DNA of 64,000 nucleotides from an uncultured Erysipelotrichaceae bacterium. GTDB lineage: Bacteria; Bacillota_I; Bacilli_A; Erysipelotrichales; Erysipelotrichaceae. The notes under the pieces are model-generated. The model saw nothing but the letters and a program-made list of their open reading frames with translations, was not told the DNA's origin and made no database searches. Shown in pieces: positions 35,166-43,921 of this stretch (position 1 is its first letter; every line of letters starts with the position of its first letter). Both the position numbers and the translations under genes were made by a program. Location of the stretch: NCBI GenBank assembly GCA_902775735.1, contig CACYNH010000022.1, forward strand, positions 19,906 to 83,905, written 5' to 3'.

Positions 35166-35866
35166 GAAAGCTCCTCAAATAAATTCTGCAGGCCGTTTCT
35201 GTCGGTGACCAGCACCCTGCCCCTGCCGGTTCTTCTGATCAGGCTCATTTTCTCAAGTTTCGTCAGGTTGCGGCTGACGGTTTCGGGTCTTAAGCGCACC
35301 GCGGAAGCGATGTCTTCCAGCTTGAGATGGATTTCCGGACCGACGCAGCGCAGGTCCCGGTCCAGCAGGAAGCCGGCCAGGCGCTTTGCCGGATTATTAA
35401 TAGAGAGAAGCAGAGCGATTTCATTGAGCTCCGCCACTCTTCTGCCAAGCTCGGCGACCAGTCCGACAGCGGCAGCCGGGTATTTTGAAAGAATATCAGT
35501 GAAAGCAGTGCGGTCGATCAGACACAGTTCCACATCCGTTAAAGCGGTGGCGCTGTAGGGAAAGACAGTCTGCTTTTCCTGCAGGGTGTCCCAGATCACT
35601 TCGCCCTGATGGAGAATGTCAAGAATCCTCTCATCCCCGTTCTGATCGATTCTTCCGATTTTGATGCGGCCGCTCTGGATGATCATGATCACCTCTGACG
35701 AATCTCCTTCACTGAAGACGATTTCCCCTTTGGAAACGTATTTATGCCGCATGGACTCCGCCACTTCATTCTGAACTTCTTCGGGCAGATTGCCCAGCAC
35801 CGGCAGACTGCCGATGCATACTGAATTTGTGCAGTCATCACATTTGTGACCGTTGTAGTTTGCCAT
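35162..35866 (-). CDS. FNR-type oxygen-sensing Crp family regulator
   Basis: 234 residues. N-terminal cysteines C9, C12 and C17 and an internal C115 (DVELCLIDRTAF) sit where the four [4Fe-4S] ligands of E. coli FNR lie. A cyclic-nucleotide-binding-like beta-roll follows (EGDSSEVIMIIQSGRIKIGR), and the recognition helix reads RPETVSRNL with E195, S198 and R199, the E--SR pattern that contacts TTGAT-N4-ATCAA. A near-perfect site of that kind lies upstream of pflB. Start follows AGAGGTTAG. First gene of the fnr-pflA pair. Confidence 0.9.
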   Translation of the reverse strand: MANYNGHKCDDCTNSVCIGSLPVLGNLPEEVQNEVAESMRHKYVSKGEIVFSEGDSSEVIMIIQSGRIKIGRIDQNGDERILDILHQGEVIWDTLQEKQTVFPYSATALTDVELCLIDRTAFTDILSKYPAAAVGLVAELGRRVAELNEIALLLSINNPAKRLAGFLLDRDLRCVGPEIHLKLEDIASAVRLRPETVSRNLTKLEKMSLIRRTGRGRVLVTDRNGLQNLFEELS

Positions 35867-35950
35867 AACTAACCTCTTTCGGTGTTAAGGTACCACAAAT
35901 TTAAATGATATGAAAAGAAAACTGATTCAGTTCTTTTCTGCCCTGCGCAA

Positions 35951-35983
35951 TAAAAAACTCCTTCCCTGTTTATACGGAAGAAG
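35951..35983 (-). terminator. Terminator after the alpha/beta hydrolase gene
   Basis: CTTCTTCC and GGAAGGAG arms followed on the minus strand by TTTTTTATT. Confidence 0.75.
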
Positions 35984-35991
35984 CTGTGGTC

Positions 35992-36735
35992 TTATCTGAT
36001 TTTTTCAAGGAATTGTCCGACTGCCGCCATGACCTGATCCAGATGGCTGTGATAGCAATGGTCGTCGCCTTTGATGATGACAAGGCGGGCGTCTTTGTAT
36101 TTTGCGGCTGCGTCAATGGAATACTGCACCGGCACAGCTGTATCAGCGGTGCCATGGACCAGCAGGACCGGTTTTGTGAAGCGGGCGATGGCTTCATCTT
36201 CACGGATCAATTGCGCAGTGCGGAAGTAGTTTCCTTTCAGGCGCAGATCTTTGTAGTGAAGGACTTCGGGGATATGATCCGGATCAAATGTCATCCCCAG
36301 CATCCCGCCTTTGCGGGCGCCGTCGAGGATCACGAGTGCCGGTGACATCGGAATGATTGCTTTGATGAGATCCGCTTCCATGCCTGCCAGCAGGATCGTT
36401 AACAGGCCGCCCTGGGAATGTCCGCACAGAACAATGTCCGAGACGAAATCCAGCGTTTTTGCGTAATCGATGACGGCCATACCGCCGGTGATCCACTTGA
36501 AAAGTGTGTGGTCTTCAAATTCACCCTCACTTTTCCCATGCCCGTACTGATCAACGCGCAGAACCGCGTAACCTGCCGAAAGAGCCGTGTCTTTTGCGGC
36601 GGTGATATGATCTTCCTCCATGTGTCCGCTTAAGCCGTGGAAAAGAATCATGAGCGGGCATCTATCTGTATTTTCCGGCAGATCGAGCTTTGCGTGAAGC
36701 CTGATGCCGTCGTTTTCAATATAAAATTCTTCCAT
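35992..36735 (-). CDS. Alpha/beta hydrolase, esterase-like
   Basis: 247 residues. Nucleophile elbow GHSQGG, oxyanion region LFHGLSGHMEEDH, aspartate in HGTADTAVPV and histidine in GDDHCYH complete the triad. The pattern resembles cinnamoyl/feruloyl esterases such as those of lactobacilli, but substrate cannot be assigned. Cytoplasmic, no signal peptide. Start follows GGGGAT. Single gene. Confidence 0.85.
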   Translation of the reverse strand: MEEFYIENDGIRLHAKLDLPENTDRCPLMILFHGLSGHMEEDHITAAKDTALSAGYAVLRVDQYGHGKSEGEFEDHTLFKWITGGMAVIDYAKTLDFVSDIVLCGHSQGGLLTILLAGMEADLIKAIIPMSPALVILDGARKGGMLGMTFDPDHIPEVLHYKDLRLKGNYFRTAQLIREDEAIARFTKPVLLVHGTADTAVPVQYSIDAAAKYKDARLVIIKGDDHCYHSHLDQVMAAVGQFLEKIR

Positions 36736-36778
36736 ATAACAATCCCCTTTTCAATCATATAGGGGATTTCGCGGATTG

Positions 36779-38248
36779 TCAGTCAATTTTCCGGTTCAGA
36801 GGAATATCGTAGGACCAGGGATTGATCTGTTCATAGGTATAGGCTGCGGCGAAGACGTCCTCGTCCCTGAACTTTCTGCCGATGATCTGCAGACCCACGG
36901 GCAGTCCGTCTTTTGTTAAGCCTGCCGGAATGGAAGCGGCGGGATTGCCGGTGAAGTTTTCGAAGAAAGTTTCACAGAAACCGATTAACGGTTCCGTTTT
37001 CTGTCCGCTCACTGTGTCCGGTCCTTTTGTGTTGTGATCGGTTCTGTTTTTAACAGGCGGGCAGACGGTAACCGGGGAAAGGATGATGTCGAAGTCTTTG
37101 AAGACCTCCTCCTGCGCGTCGAGAATTTCGGTTCTCCATTCGTTCATCATCCGCAGATCCATGACCGAGCCGTGTGTGATCTTCTCATTCCAGTAAATGA
37201 ATTCTTCGGGAATTTCATCGCGGTGATCCCGGATCAGATCAAAGCCCTTCTGTTTCCAGAGCTCCATGTCAGTGGCGGTGTCAAAGCAGATGGAACGGCA
37301 CCACATTTCGGCATATTCATTCTGGGTATGGGCGAAATGAAACTCAGCCGGTTCGACTTTCACGCCTGCCTTTTCCATCAGCAATGCGGTGTCACGGACA
37401 ATCTGTCTGACCTCCTCATCGACGGTGAAGATGCCGAAGTCAGCGGTAAAGCCGATCCGCATGCCTTTGATGTCTTTCTTCATCAGTTCAGTGAAATCGC
37501 GTTTTGGAAGCGGAACGCTGTGCGGGTCTCTCGGGTCATAGCCCTGCATATAGTTCAGCATAATTGCGCTGTCTTCGACTGTTTTTGTGATCGCGCCGTT
37601 GAAGCAGTAAGGATGGGACGCCGACCAGCCGTCGGGGCGGTTGACCTGGGGAACGGTGCCGATGGAGTTTTTATATCCGAAGCAGCCGCACCAGGAGGCG
37701 GGGATGCGGATCGATCCGCCTCCGTCCGAGCCTTCGCCGATCAGAATCATACCGTCCGCCACCGCCGCCGCGCTGCCGCCTGAGGAGCCGCCGGAATTGT
37801 ATCCGGGTTTAAACGGGGTTGAGGTCGGACCGTACATGACGTTGTCGGTGGTGCCCCGGAAAGCAAACGCCGGGGCGTTGGTTTTGCCTATTGCGATGGC
37901 GCCGGCTCTATGAGCTGCCGCATAGAAGGCGGAATCTTCGGGATCTATGGCAATCAGTGACTTCACGCCGCCATGGGAATTCGTCCAGCCTTTTTTTGAA
38001 GGCAGGAAGTCTTTAAGGGCGATGGGAACGCCGGTCAGCGGGCCGCAGTCCTCCCCTTTTGCCAGTCTTTCTTCAAGCAGCTTTGCCTCATGAAGGGCGT
38101 CTTCGAATTTTGTATAGGTGAACGCGTTAATGGACGCGTTTCTTGTTTTGATTCTTTCAATGAAATATTCAATTGTCTCAGTGGGGGAAACTTCTTTTCT
38201 GTTAATCAGTCTTCCCAGTTCTGTCGCGGAAAGGGTTTCCAGCTTCAT
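36779..38248 (-). CDS. Amidase (amidase signature family)
   Basis: 489 residues. Ser-cisSer-Lys catalytic set is visible: lysine in GVPIALKDF, cis-serine in GGSSGGSAAAVADG and nucleophilic serine in GSDGGGSIRIPAS. Related to GatA, but no gatB or gatC is nearby and the loops differ, so a stand-alone amidase acting on a small amide is likelier. The start overlaps the stop of the VUT-family gene by four bases (ATGA), suggesting translational coupling. Confidence 0.88.
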   Translation of the reverse strand: MKLETLSATELGRLINRKEVSPTETIEYFIERIKTRNASINAFTYTKFEDALHEAKLLEERLAKGEDCGPLTGVPIALKDFLPSKKGWTNSHGGVKSLIAIDPEDSAFYAAAHRAGAIAIGKTNAPAFAFRGTTDNVMYGPTSTPFKPGYNSGGSSGGSAAAVADGMILIGEGSDGGGSIRIPASWCGCFGYKNSIGTVPQVNRPDGWSASHPYCFNGAITKTVEDSAIMLNYMQGYDPRDPHSVPLPKRDFTELMKKDIKGMRIGFTADFGIFTVDEEVRQIVRDTALLMEKAGVKVEPAEFHFAHTQNEYAEMWCRSICFDTATDMELWKQKGFDLIRDHRDEIPEEFIYWNEKITHGSVMDLRMMNEWRTEILDAQEEVFKDFDIILSPVTVCPPVKNRTDHNTKGPDTVSGQKTEPLIGFCETFFENFTGNPAASIPAGLTKDGLPVGLQIIGRKFRDEDVFAAAYTYEQINPWSYDIPLNRKID

Positions 38249-39003
38249 GCGTTTCCTCCGGCATGCGCTTCTTTGAGATGGATGAGATAGGTTTCACCGA
38301 CATTCTCTTTTTCCCATGATTTTGAAACTCTGTAGCCGACGGGTGAGAAAACCGCCTCGAAAGCAAGCTCGATAATCATGGAAGTGATGGAGCAGATCAG
38401 CACCTGCGGCCATGTCCAGCCGAAGAAGACATGGGAGACAAGAGCGGAGAAAACAAAGTTGTCGACAAACTGTGCCAGGCATGTGGACACAAGACTTCTT
38501 AAAGCGAATCCGGAGAATCTTCCGTTGTCGCTTCTTTCGCCGATCCACTGGTTGGTGAAAGCGTTGACCAGTGAGGACGCGGCCAGAGCGATGGAAGAGC
38601 CAAGCACGATGTACCAGGCACCGGCAAATGTGGAATCAACGCCGGCGTTGATCATTTCCCCGACGGCCGGATCAGCTGCCGAATAATAGGCGGCCCAGCG
38701 TCCCGGCGTCTGCATAAGCAGCCAGAACAGAACGGCACAGAAAATGTTCACCGCCATCGCGAAGATGGACAGACGCGCCGAAGCCTTCGCGCCGAAGCGC
38801 TTGCACACACAGTCCATGCACAGGAAGGATACCCACGAAAGTGCCAGACCGCAGTTCAGACAGAAATAGTCAGAGCGGTAGAGCTCTCTTGAAGCCAGCA
38901 GGTTCATGAGCACCACGGACAAAACAAAAGCAGCGGTCACCATGGAGGGAATGCTGCGGAGAAGGATTGTATACTCTTTCCGTATACGTTCAAAATAATG
39001 CAT
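38245..39003 (-). CDS. VUT family (YhhQ/DUF165-like) transporter
   Basis: 252 residues with about six membrane helices and the family pattern LNCGLALSWVSFLCMDCV, LAASSLVNAFTNQWIGE, and SLVSTCLAQFVDNFVFSALV. VUT/YhhQ proteins import queuosine precursors (preQ0/preQ1) in some bacteria; whether this member does is unknown. Start follows GGAGAG. A short structured leader precedes it. Overlaps the amidase gene, an unusual partner. Confidence 0.75.
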   Translation of the reverse strand: MHYFERIRKEYTILLRSIPSMVTAAFVLSVVLMNLLASRELYRSDYFCLNCGLALSWVSFLCMDCVCKRFGAKASARLSIFAMAVNIFCAVLFWLLMQTPGRWAAYYSAADPAVGEMINAGVDSTFAGAWYIVLGSSIALAASSLVNAFTNQWIGERSDNGRFSGFALRSLVSTCLAQFVDNFVFSALVSHVFFGWTWPQVLICSITSMIIELAFEAVFSPVGYRVSKSWEKENVGETYLIHLKEAHAGGNA

Positions 39004-39077
39004 AAAAAAACTCTCCTTTGGTTTTAATGTTTTACGAGCAGGATATCGGACCCGAACTGCTCGGCCGTGAAAACAGC
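39004..39077 (-). ncRNA. Structured leader of the VUT transporter gene, possibly a preQ1-type riboswitch
   Basis: A TATAAT at 39089-39084 (minus strand) places the start near 39077. The leader forms GAGCAG / CTGCTC around a 15-base loop beginning TTC, followed by an A-rich tail TAAAACATTAAAACC and then GGAGAG. Loop GGT could pair with tail ACC. Size, A-rich tail and gene context fit preQ1 class I, but the loop is longer than the consensus and conserved bases are not all present. Confidence 0.35.
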
Positions 39078-39180
39078 GAATTCATTATACAGCAATACAG
39101 AGGAAATACGCCACTGTCTTATCCGGCTTTGATTCTTCTTTTCTCTCCGGCAAAAAAACCGGCACATTCGTACCGGTTCA

Positions 39181-40386
39181 TCATGACTCAGGGTGCACAC
39201 TGCCGATCAGCTTCTGAAGTATTTCCGATGTGACATACTCTTCAGGTCCGCGGCTTGCGTGCAGGCTGCCGGAGACAATCCTGTTTCCCTTGCGGAAGAC
39301 AAACAGGATGAGTCCGTTTTCATCTTCCGTGCCTGAGATTTCATCACATCCGCTGAACCGCTGTGCGAAAGCAGGATCGCCATAGTCACCGGCGTATTCC
39401 TTATACAGGCGTTCCGCGACAAAGTCATATCGGGTGTCATGGTAATTCAGGTCCATAAAGCAGCTCAGTGTGCCTTCCCCCTGTTTGAGATACGCGTCTT
39501 CCGTCCAGATGTAATTGTCCTTTGAAAGCAGATCGCTGTAATGGCGCATTGTATTGAGTGTCGGAAACTGCCTGCGCAGACTTTCAATCGCAAAACTGCT
39601 CATGACATACTCAGCCTCCGGATCGATATCGGAAACGGTCATAAACGGCGGGTCTTCCTGATGGTCTTTGAGGCTGATCCTGCCGGCGTCTCCTGCCTCA
39701 GCGGCAGCCATTGCCAGCAAAGCGGCAGCCAGAAGTGTGTACATGCAGAATCTCATGATTATGAAAATCCTGTAAACCGGAGCGGTCGGGCGCCAGTCTT
39801 TTTCATGGTGAAAAGGCTCTCCCTTTTCCAGTTTTGACGCTTCGGTATAAAGCCTGACACATTCAGACAGATGGCCGATGACGCCTGCTATGGCAAACGG
39901 AATGGCGGCAATGAAGATCCATGAGCCTGTCCGGATCATCATCTGCATGAAGTGTGAAGAAAACAGGAATCCGTAGAACAGAAACGGCACGCAGGCTCTT
40001 AACAGCTGCACAGTTCTGACCCTGGCCAGATCCATCCGGATGATGGATTCTGTCTGCGGATCGGAATGCAGCTCAGCGGTTCCTTCATGGGCAAAGACGA
40101 AATACTGTCTGTGGGAAGCGGTCAGCTTCCATCCGGCTTCCTCAAGGAAAGCGATTTTGTCATTGCGGTTATTCTCATCGAGAATCTCATCGGTATTGAG
40201 AAGATAAGCGGACGGCTCAAACCGGTAGGTCATGGTTTTCGCTTTACCGGTTTCAAACTGTGCTGTAAGCATCCCGATGCTGTTGGTTTTGAGGAAGAGC
40301 CCTTCTGCCGCGCAGTCTTTGAACCAGGTTTCAAGCTTTGCGATGTCATATGAGGGACATGGCAGGATTTTCCTCACGATACTCAT
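39181..40386 (-). CDS. DUF2812 domain membrane protein
   Basis: 401 residues. The N-terminal domain (CPSYDIAKLETWFKDCAAEG, YRFEPSA, FLEEAGWKLTASHRQYFVFA) matches DUF2812, and several membrane helices follow (LLRACVPFLFYGFLFSSHF, WIFIAAIPFAIAGVIGHL, FCMYTLLAAALLAMAAAE). These proteins are typically encoded next to PadR regulators, as here, with overlapping reading frames; the role is thought to be envelope stress or drug response but is not established. Start at 40386 (MSIVRKILPCPSY). Confidence 0.8.
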   Translation of the reverse strand: MSIVRKILPCPSYDIAKLETWFKDCAAEGLFLKTNSIGMLTAQFETGKAKTMTYRFEPSAYLLNTDEILDENNRNDKIAFLEEAGWKLTASHRQYFVFAHEGTAELHSDPQTESIIRMDLARVRTVQLLRACVPFLFYGFLFSSHFMQMMIRTGSWIFIAAIPFAIAGVIGHLSECVRLYTEASKLEKGEPFHHEKDWRPTAPVYRIFIIMRFCMYTLLAAALLAMAAAEAGDAGRISLKDHQEDPPFMTVSDIDPEAEYVMSSFAIESLRRQFPTLNTMRHYSDLLSKDNYIWTEDAYLKQGEGTLSCFMDLNYHDTRYDFVAERLYKEYAGDYGDPAFAQRFSGCDEISGTEDENGLILFVFRKGNRIVSGSLHASRGPEEYVTSEILQKLIGSVHPES

Positions 40387-40696
40387 AGCTTTCCATCCTT
40401 TCCGCGTCTTCAAGGCACAGGGCAAGCCGCTCTTTTTCCTGTAAGTAAACCTGTTTTCCGTAACCTGTGAGCCTGTAGGTTCTCTTCCTGCCACTGACAG
40501 CGGTTTCTTCGATCAGGCCTTCTTTGAGGAATTTTGAAAGAATTGTGTAGAGTGTTGCCGGACCGATCTCCATTCTTGACTCAGTCAGACCGGAGATACA
40601 TGCGGCAATGTCCTGCCCGCACATCTCCCCTTTTGAAAGAGCCATGAGTATATAGAACATGGAGTCCGTCAGGACCTGCATTGATTTTCTGGGCAT
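40346..40696 (-). CDS. PadR family transcriptional regulator
   Basis: 116 residues. Winged-helix PadR pattern: LTDSMFYILMALSKGEMCGQ, GPATLYTILSKFLKEGLIEE and RKRTYRLTGYG. The start MPRKSMQVL at 40696 follows GAGGAGG. It overlaps the DUF2812 gene by 41 bases in a different frame. Two ATATCG-type palindromes lie directly upstream, so it probably represses its own operon. Confidence 0.88.
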   Translation of the reverse strand: MPRKSMQVLTDSMFYILMALSKGEMCGQDIAACISGLTESRMEIGPATLYTILSKFLKEGLIEETAVSGRKRTYRLTGYGKQVYLQEKERLALCLEDAERMESYEYREENPAMSLI

Positions 40697-40709
40697 ATGC
40701 GCCTCCTCA

Positions 40710-40759
40710 ATATCGTTTAACGATATTATCTTCACAATCACAATATCATATAACGATAT
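40710..40759. promoter_or_regulatory. Two PadR-type operators
   Basis: ATATCGTTTAACGATAT at 40710-40726 (nearly perfect palindrome) and ATATCATATAACGATAT at 40743-40759, centre spacing 33 bases, directly upstream of padR. Confidence 0.7.
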
Positions 40760-40851
40760 AAAGCGTAAAGATCTCTCTGAGTGAACTCTGCAGCTTCAGG
40801 ATACCGCTTCATATTTAACGCGCGTCAAATACACGATATTACATCTATAAA

Positions 40852-40871
40852 TATTTGACGATCGTCAAATA
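40852..40871. promoter_or_regulatory. Perfect palindromic operator upstream of a truncated gene
   Basis: TATTTGACGATCGTCAAATA (20 bases, ending just before AGAACAGGAGG). A further half-site CGCGTCAAATA lies about 30 bases upstream. The spacing resembles a two-site operator for a dimeric repressor. Confidence 0.55.
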
Positions 40872-40887
40872 AGAACAGGAGGTGCAT

Positions 40888-41091
40888 ATGAGGACTGAAA
40901 TCATCCGTGAACTGCAGGATCTGACCTGGCTGCGCTGGTCGCATATCCGTTCTTCAGGCGGAACTGCCGGGACATTGCTGAAATCTGAGTCCGTTCTCAA
41001 CGGCAGAAAAATCTATTACAAAGGGATCCGCCCTTCCGCATGTTTCGTATGCGGTCCAGGTGAATCCCTTTTCATCTGTTTTCCGGTATAG
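40888..41091 (+). pseudogene. Truncated N-terminal fragment of a HipA-like kinase family gene
   Basis: Starts at ATG after AGGAGGTG. The first 45 residues (RELQDLTWLRWSHIRSSGGT, then LLKSESVLNGRKIYYK) resemble the N-terminus of a family of HipA-C-domain-like proteins common in gut Bacillota (usually SSSGTAGSFLK... YYKLSNYD). After YYK the similarity ends and the frame stops 22 residues later, where the next gene begins on the other strand. I read this as a remnant of a longer gene, with promoter and operator still in place. A genuine 67-residue protein is possible. Confidence 0.5.
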
Positions 41092-41093
41092 GA

Positions 41094-43898
41094 TTATTTC
41101 TTTACGATCTTGATGGCGCCTTTGACCAGGTTCGCCGCAATCTTTGCGCCGCGGGCAGCCGCGTAAGCGCCGACATACGGGAACTTGTCCTCGCATCTGA
41201 CCATCTTTGAAGCACCTGGCAGGTCTCTTTCCAGATGGATCGCATCGAATTCGCATCTTGTTGTGCAGAGTCCGCATCCGATGCAGCGGTTGAGATCAAC
41301 GACTGTACGGCCGCAGGACAGGCATCTGCCTGCTTCCTTTTTCACCTGCTCATCGGTGAGCGGGAGTCTGGTATCGGCGAATGTTGTCTTCGGACTCACG
41401 CCGGTTGTGCCCGGAGTCTGTCTGCCGGCGTTGTCATAGCCGTGGATGACAACTTCGTCCTTGTTCAGTTCGATGAACTGACGCAGGTCTCTGTTGATGG
41501 TGAGCGACTGGCCTTCATGGACATGTCTGTGCATGGACTCGCAGCCCATCTTGCCGTCCGCGATCGCGTCGATCGCAAACTTCGCGCCGTGGCCGATATC
41601 GCCGCCGACGAAGATGTCGGGATCGTCTGTCTGGAATGTGACAGGATCATGGATGACAGTGCCGTTGGGTCTTGTCTGCACCTTTGTGTCTTTGAGCAGA
41701 TCGCCCCAGACAGCGGACTGGCCGATGGCTTCAAGAACATTCTCACATTCGACTGTGATTGTCTCGTTTTCATCGTAAACCGGAGCGAATCTGTGATTTT
41801 CATCATAGACTCTGACGCACTTTTTGAAGACGACCGCTGCCGCTTTGCCATCCTTTGTGAGGATTTCCTTCGGACCCCAGCCGTTGAGGATTTCGATGCC
41901 TTCCTCTTTTGCCTCGGCGACTTCGTCGGCTGCCGCGGGCATTTCGTTTTCACCCTCTAAGCACAGCATTGTGACTTTGCCGTCTGCTGTTCTGAGCGCT
42001 GTTCTTGCGACGTCGATGGCGACGTTGCCGCCGCCGATGACGACTGTATCGCCATGGAGCTTGACGGTATTGTCAAGGCTGACTCTCTTCAGGAAGCTGA
42101 CGCCGGACTCTACGCCCTCAGCCTCTTCGCCAGGCACGCCTGCGCTTCTGCCGCCCTGTAAGCCGATGGCGAGATAGAACGCCTTGTAGCCCTGCTCTTT
42201 AAGCTGGCTGATTGTGATGTCTTTGCCGATTTCAACGCCGGTTCTGAATTCGACGCCCATTGTCTTAAGGACATCGATTTCCGCTTCCAGAACGCTCTTT
42301 TCAAGACGGAAGTTCGGGATGCCGAGGGTTAACATGCCGCCGAGTCTGTCTTCTTTTTCAAAGACGGTGACGTCATAGCCTCTTGTTCTGAGGTAATAGG
42401 CGGCGCTCATGCCGGCGGGACCGGCGCCGATGACCGCCATTTTGTAATCTTCGCCCCACATCTTTCCCTCGTCGTTTTCGCAGACGGGGATGTAACGCAT
42501 GTCAGCGCTGAGTTCTTTGGCGGCGATGGCCTTCTTGATTTCATCAATGGCGACCGGAGCGTCGATGATGCCTCTGGTGCAGGCGTCTTCGCAGCGGCGG
42601 TTGCAGATAGCGCCGCAGACTGCCGGGAACGGGTTGTCCTGCTTGATGAGCTTTAAAGCGTCCATCCAGCGGCCTTCTTTTGCCATCCTGACATAGCCCT
42701 GAACGGCTAAATGAGCCGGGCAGGCTGTCTTACAGGGGGATGTGCCTGTTTCGTAGCAGTTGATTTTGGAATCTTCACGGTAATTGGGATTCCACTTTGT
42801 GGCGGGCCACGCCTTGCCGTCGGGCAGTTCGGAAACCGGATAGCTCACTTCGCCATGGGTGGTGCAGAGCTTCTGACCGAGCTTGGCGGCGCCGACCGGG
42901 CAGACCTCGACGCACTTGCCGCAGGCCACGCACTTTTCAGCCTCGACGTGGGCGCGGTAAGCGGAACGGGACATGTTGGGTGTGTTGTAAAGCTGGGAAG
43001 TGCGGATCGCGTTGCAGACGCCGGGGGCGCAGTTGCAGATGCCGACGATCTTGTCTTCGCCGTCGATGTTGGTGATCTGATGAACGAAGCCGTGGCGCTC
43101 TGCTCTTTCGAAGATTTCCATCGCTTCCTCGTAAGTGATGTAGCGGCCGGTTCCGCGGTTGACGCAGTATTCGGCCATATCGCCGACGCCGACGCAGAAT
43201 TCGCCGTTGATTTCGCCGGAGCCTTCGTTTCTCATGGTCTGCTGCTTGCGGCAGGTGCACTGGCCGACGGAGTATTTGTCATATTTGGAGAGCCAGTGGG
43301 AAATGTGCTCGACGGGAACAGATTTGTTTTCGTGTTCGATCGCCTTTTCAACCGGGATGACATGCATACCGACGCCGTCTCCGCCTAAAGGAATCATCTG
43401 GGTGATTCCTTCCAGCGGCATCTGGGTCATGAGGTTGAAGAATGAGGCGAGTTCGGGATGCTCGGCTGTGAGCTGGTCGTTCATCATCATGAATTCAGCG
43501 ATGCCGGGAACGAAGATCGGCACGTCATACTGCATGTGTCCGTCCGCGTTTTCGCGGTTGGATTCCAGGACGCCGATCCAGAGAAGATGATCAATCATGT
43601 TCATTGTGTCTTCCATGGACATGCCGTTCATTTCAGCGAGCTGTTCCGCGTCATAGTTGACACGGCACTTTTTGAAGCTCAGAAGGAACTTTGCCTCTTC
43701 CTTTGTGAGCACCGCGTCGAGAGCCCAGTATTCCGGGTCGTCTGTCTTCATGGTGTTGGTGTATTTAACAAGATAGCGGTCGGTGATCATTGTACCGAGC
43801 TTCAGGATCAGCTTTTCCTTTTCCTTGTCGGGGGCTGTATAGTCAGGACGCTGCCGGAAGTCCGCGGCGTTGACCATTCTGTTGAGCTGGTCTTTCAT
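41094..43898 (-). CDS. Large GltD-like FAD/NAD(P) oxidoreductase with several Fe-S domains
   Basis: 934 residues. Residues 1-320 carry clustered cysteines (QCTCRKQ; CNCAPGVC); a ferredoxin motif CVACGKCVEVCP follows at about 323-334; the GltD-type dihydropyrimidine/glutamate-synthase N-terminal Fe-S region lies at 381-440 (CKTACPAHLAVQGYV; CGAICNRRC); FAD site AVIGAGPAGMSAAYYL at about 488; NAD(P) site VVIGGGNVAIDVAR; and a C-terminal ferredoxin CIGCGLCTTRCEFDAI. Such proteins move electrons between NAD(P)H, flavin and ferredoxin. It starts 23 bases after the fatty-acid-isomerase-like gene and probably works with it. Confidence 0.85.
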   Translation of the reverse strand: MKDQLNRMVNAADFRQRPDYTAPDKEKEKLILKLGTMITDRYLVKYTNTMKTDDPEYWALDAVLTKEEAKFLLSFKKCRVNYDAEQLAEMNGMSMEDTMNMIDHLLWIGVLESNRENADGHMQYDVPIFVPGIAEFMMMNDQLTAEHPELASFFNLMTQMPLEGITQMIPLGGDGVGMHVIPVEKAIEHENKSVPVEHISHWLSKYDKYSVGQCTCRKQQTMRNEGSGEINGEFCVGVGDMAEYCVNRGTGRYITYEEAMEIFERAERHGFVHQITNIDGEDKIVGICNCAPGVCNAIRTSQLYNTPNMSRSAYRAHVEAEKCVACGKCVEVCPVGAAKLGQKLCTTHGEVSYPVSELPDGKAWPATKWNPNYREDSKINCYETGTSPCKTACPAHLAVQGYVRMAKEGRWMDALKLIKQDNPFPAVCGAICNRRCEDACTRGIIDAPVAIDEIKKAIAAKELSADMRYIPVCENDEGKMWGEDYKMAVIGAGPAGMSAAYYLRTRGYDVTVFEKEDRLGGMLTLGIPNFRLEKSVLEAEIDVLKTMGVEFRTGVEIGKDITISQLKEQGYKAFYLAIGLQGGRSAGVPGEEAEGVESGVSFLKRVSLDNTVKLHGDTVVIGGGNVAIDVARTALRTADGKVTMLCLEGENEMPAAADEVAEAKEEGIEILNGWGPKEILTKDGKAAAVVFKKCVRVYDENHRFAPVYDENETITVECENVLEAIGQSAVWGDLLKDTKVQTRPNGTVIHDPVTFQTDDPDIFVGGDIGHGAKFAIDAIADGKMGCESMHRHVHEGQSLTINRDLRQFIELNKDEVVIHGYDNAGRQTPGTTGVSPKTTFADTRLPLTDEQVKKEAGRCLSCGRTVVDLNRCIGCGLCTTRCEFDAIHLERDLPGASKMVRCEDKFPYVGAYAAARGAKIAANLVKGAIKIVKK

Positions 43899-43921
43899 TG
43901 AATGTCCTCCTCAATATGGGA

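Noticed and set aside
36779..38248. Glutamyl-tRNA amidotransferase subunit A
   Set aside because: No gatB or gatC adjacent, and it is coup­led to a VUT-family transporter gene instead; kept as a general amidase.
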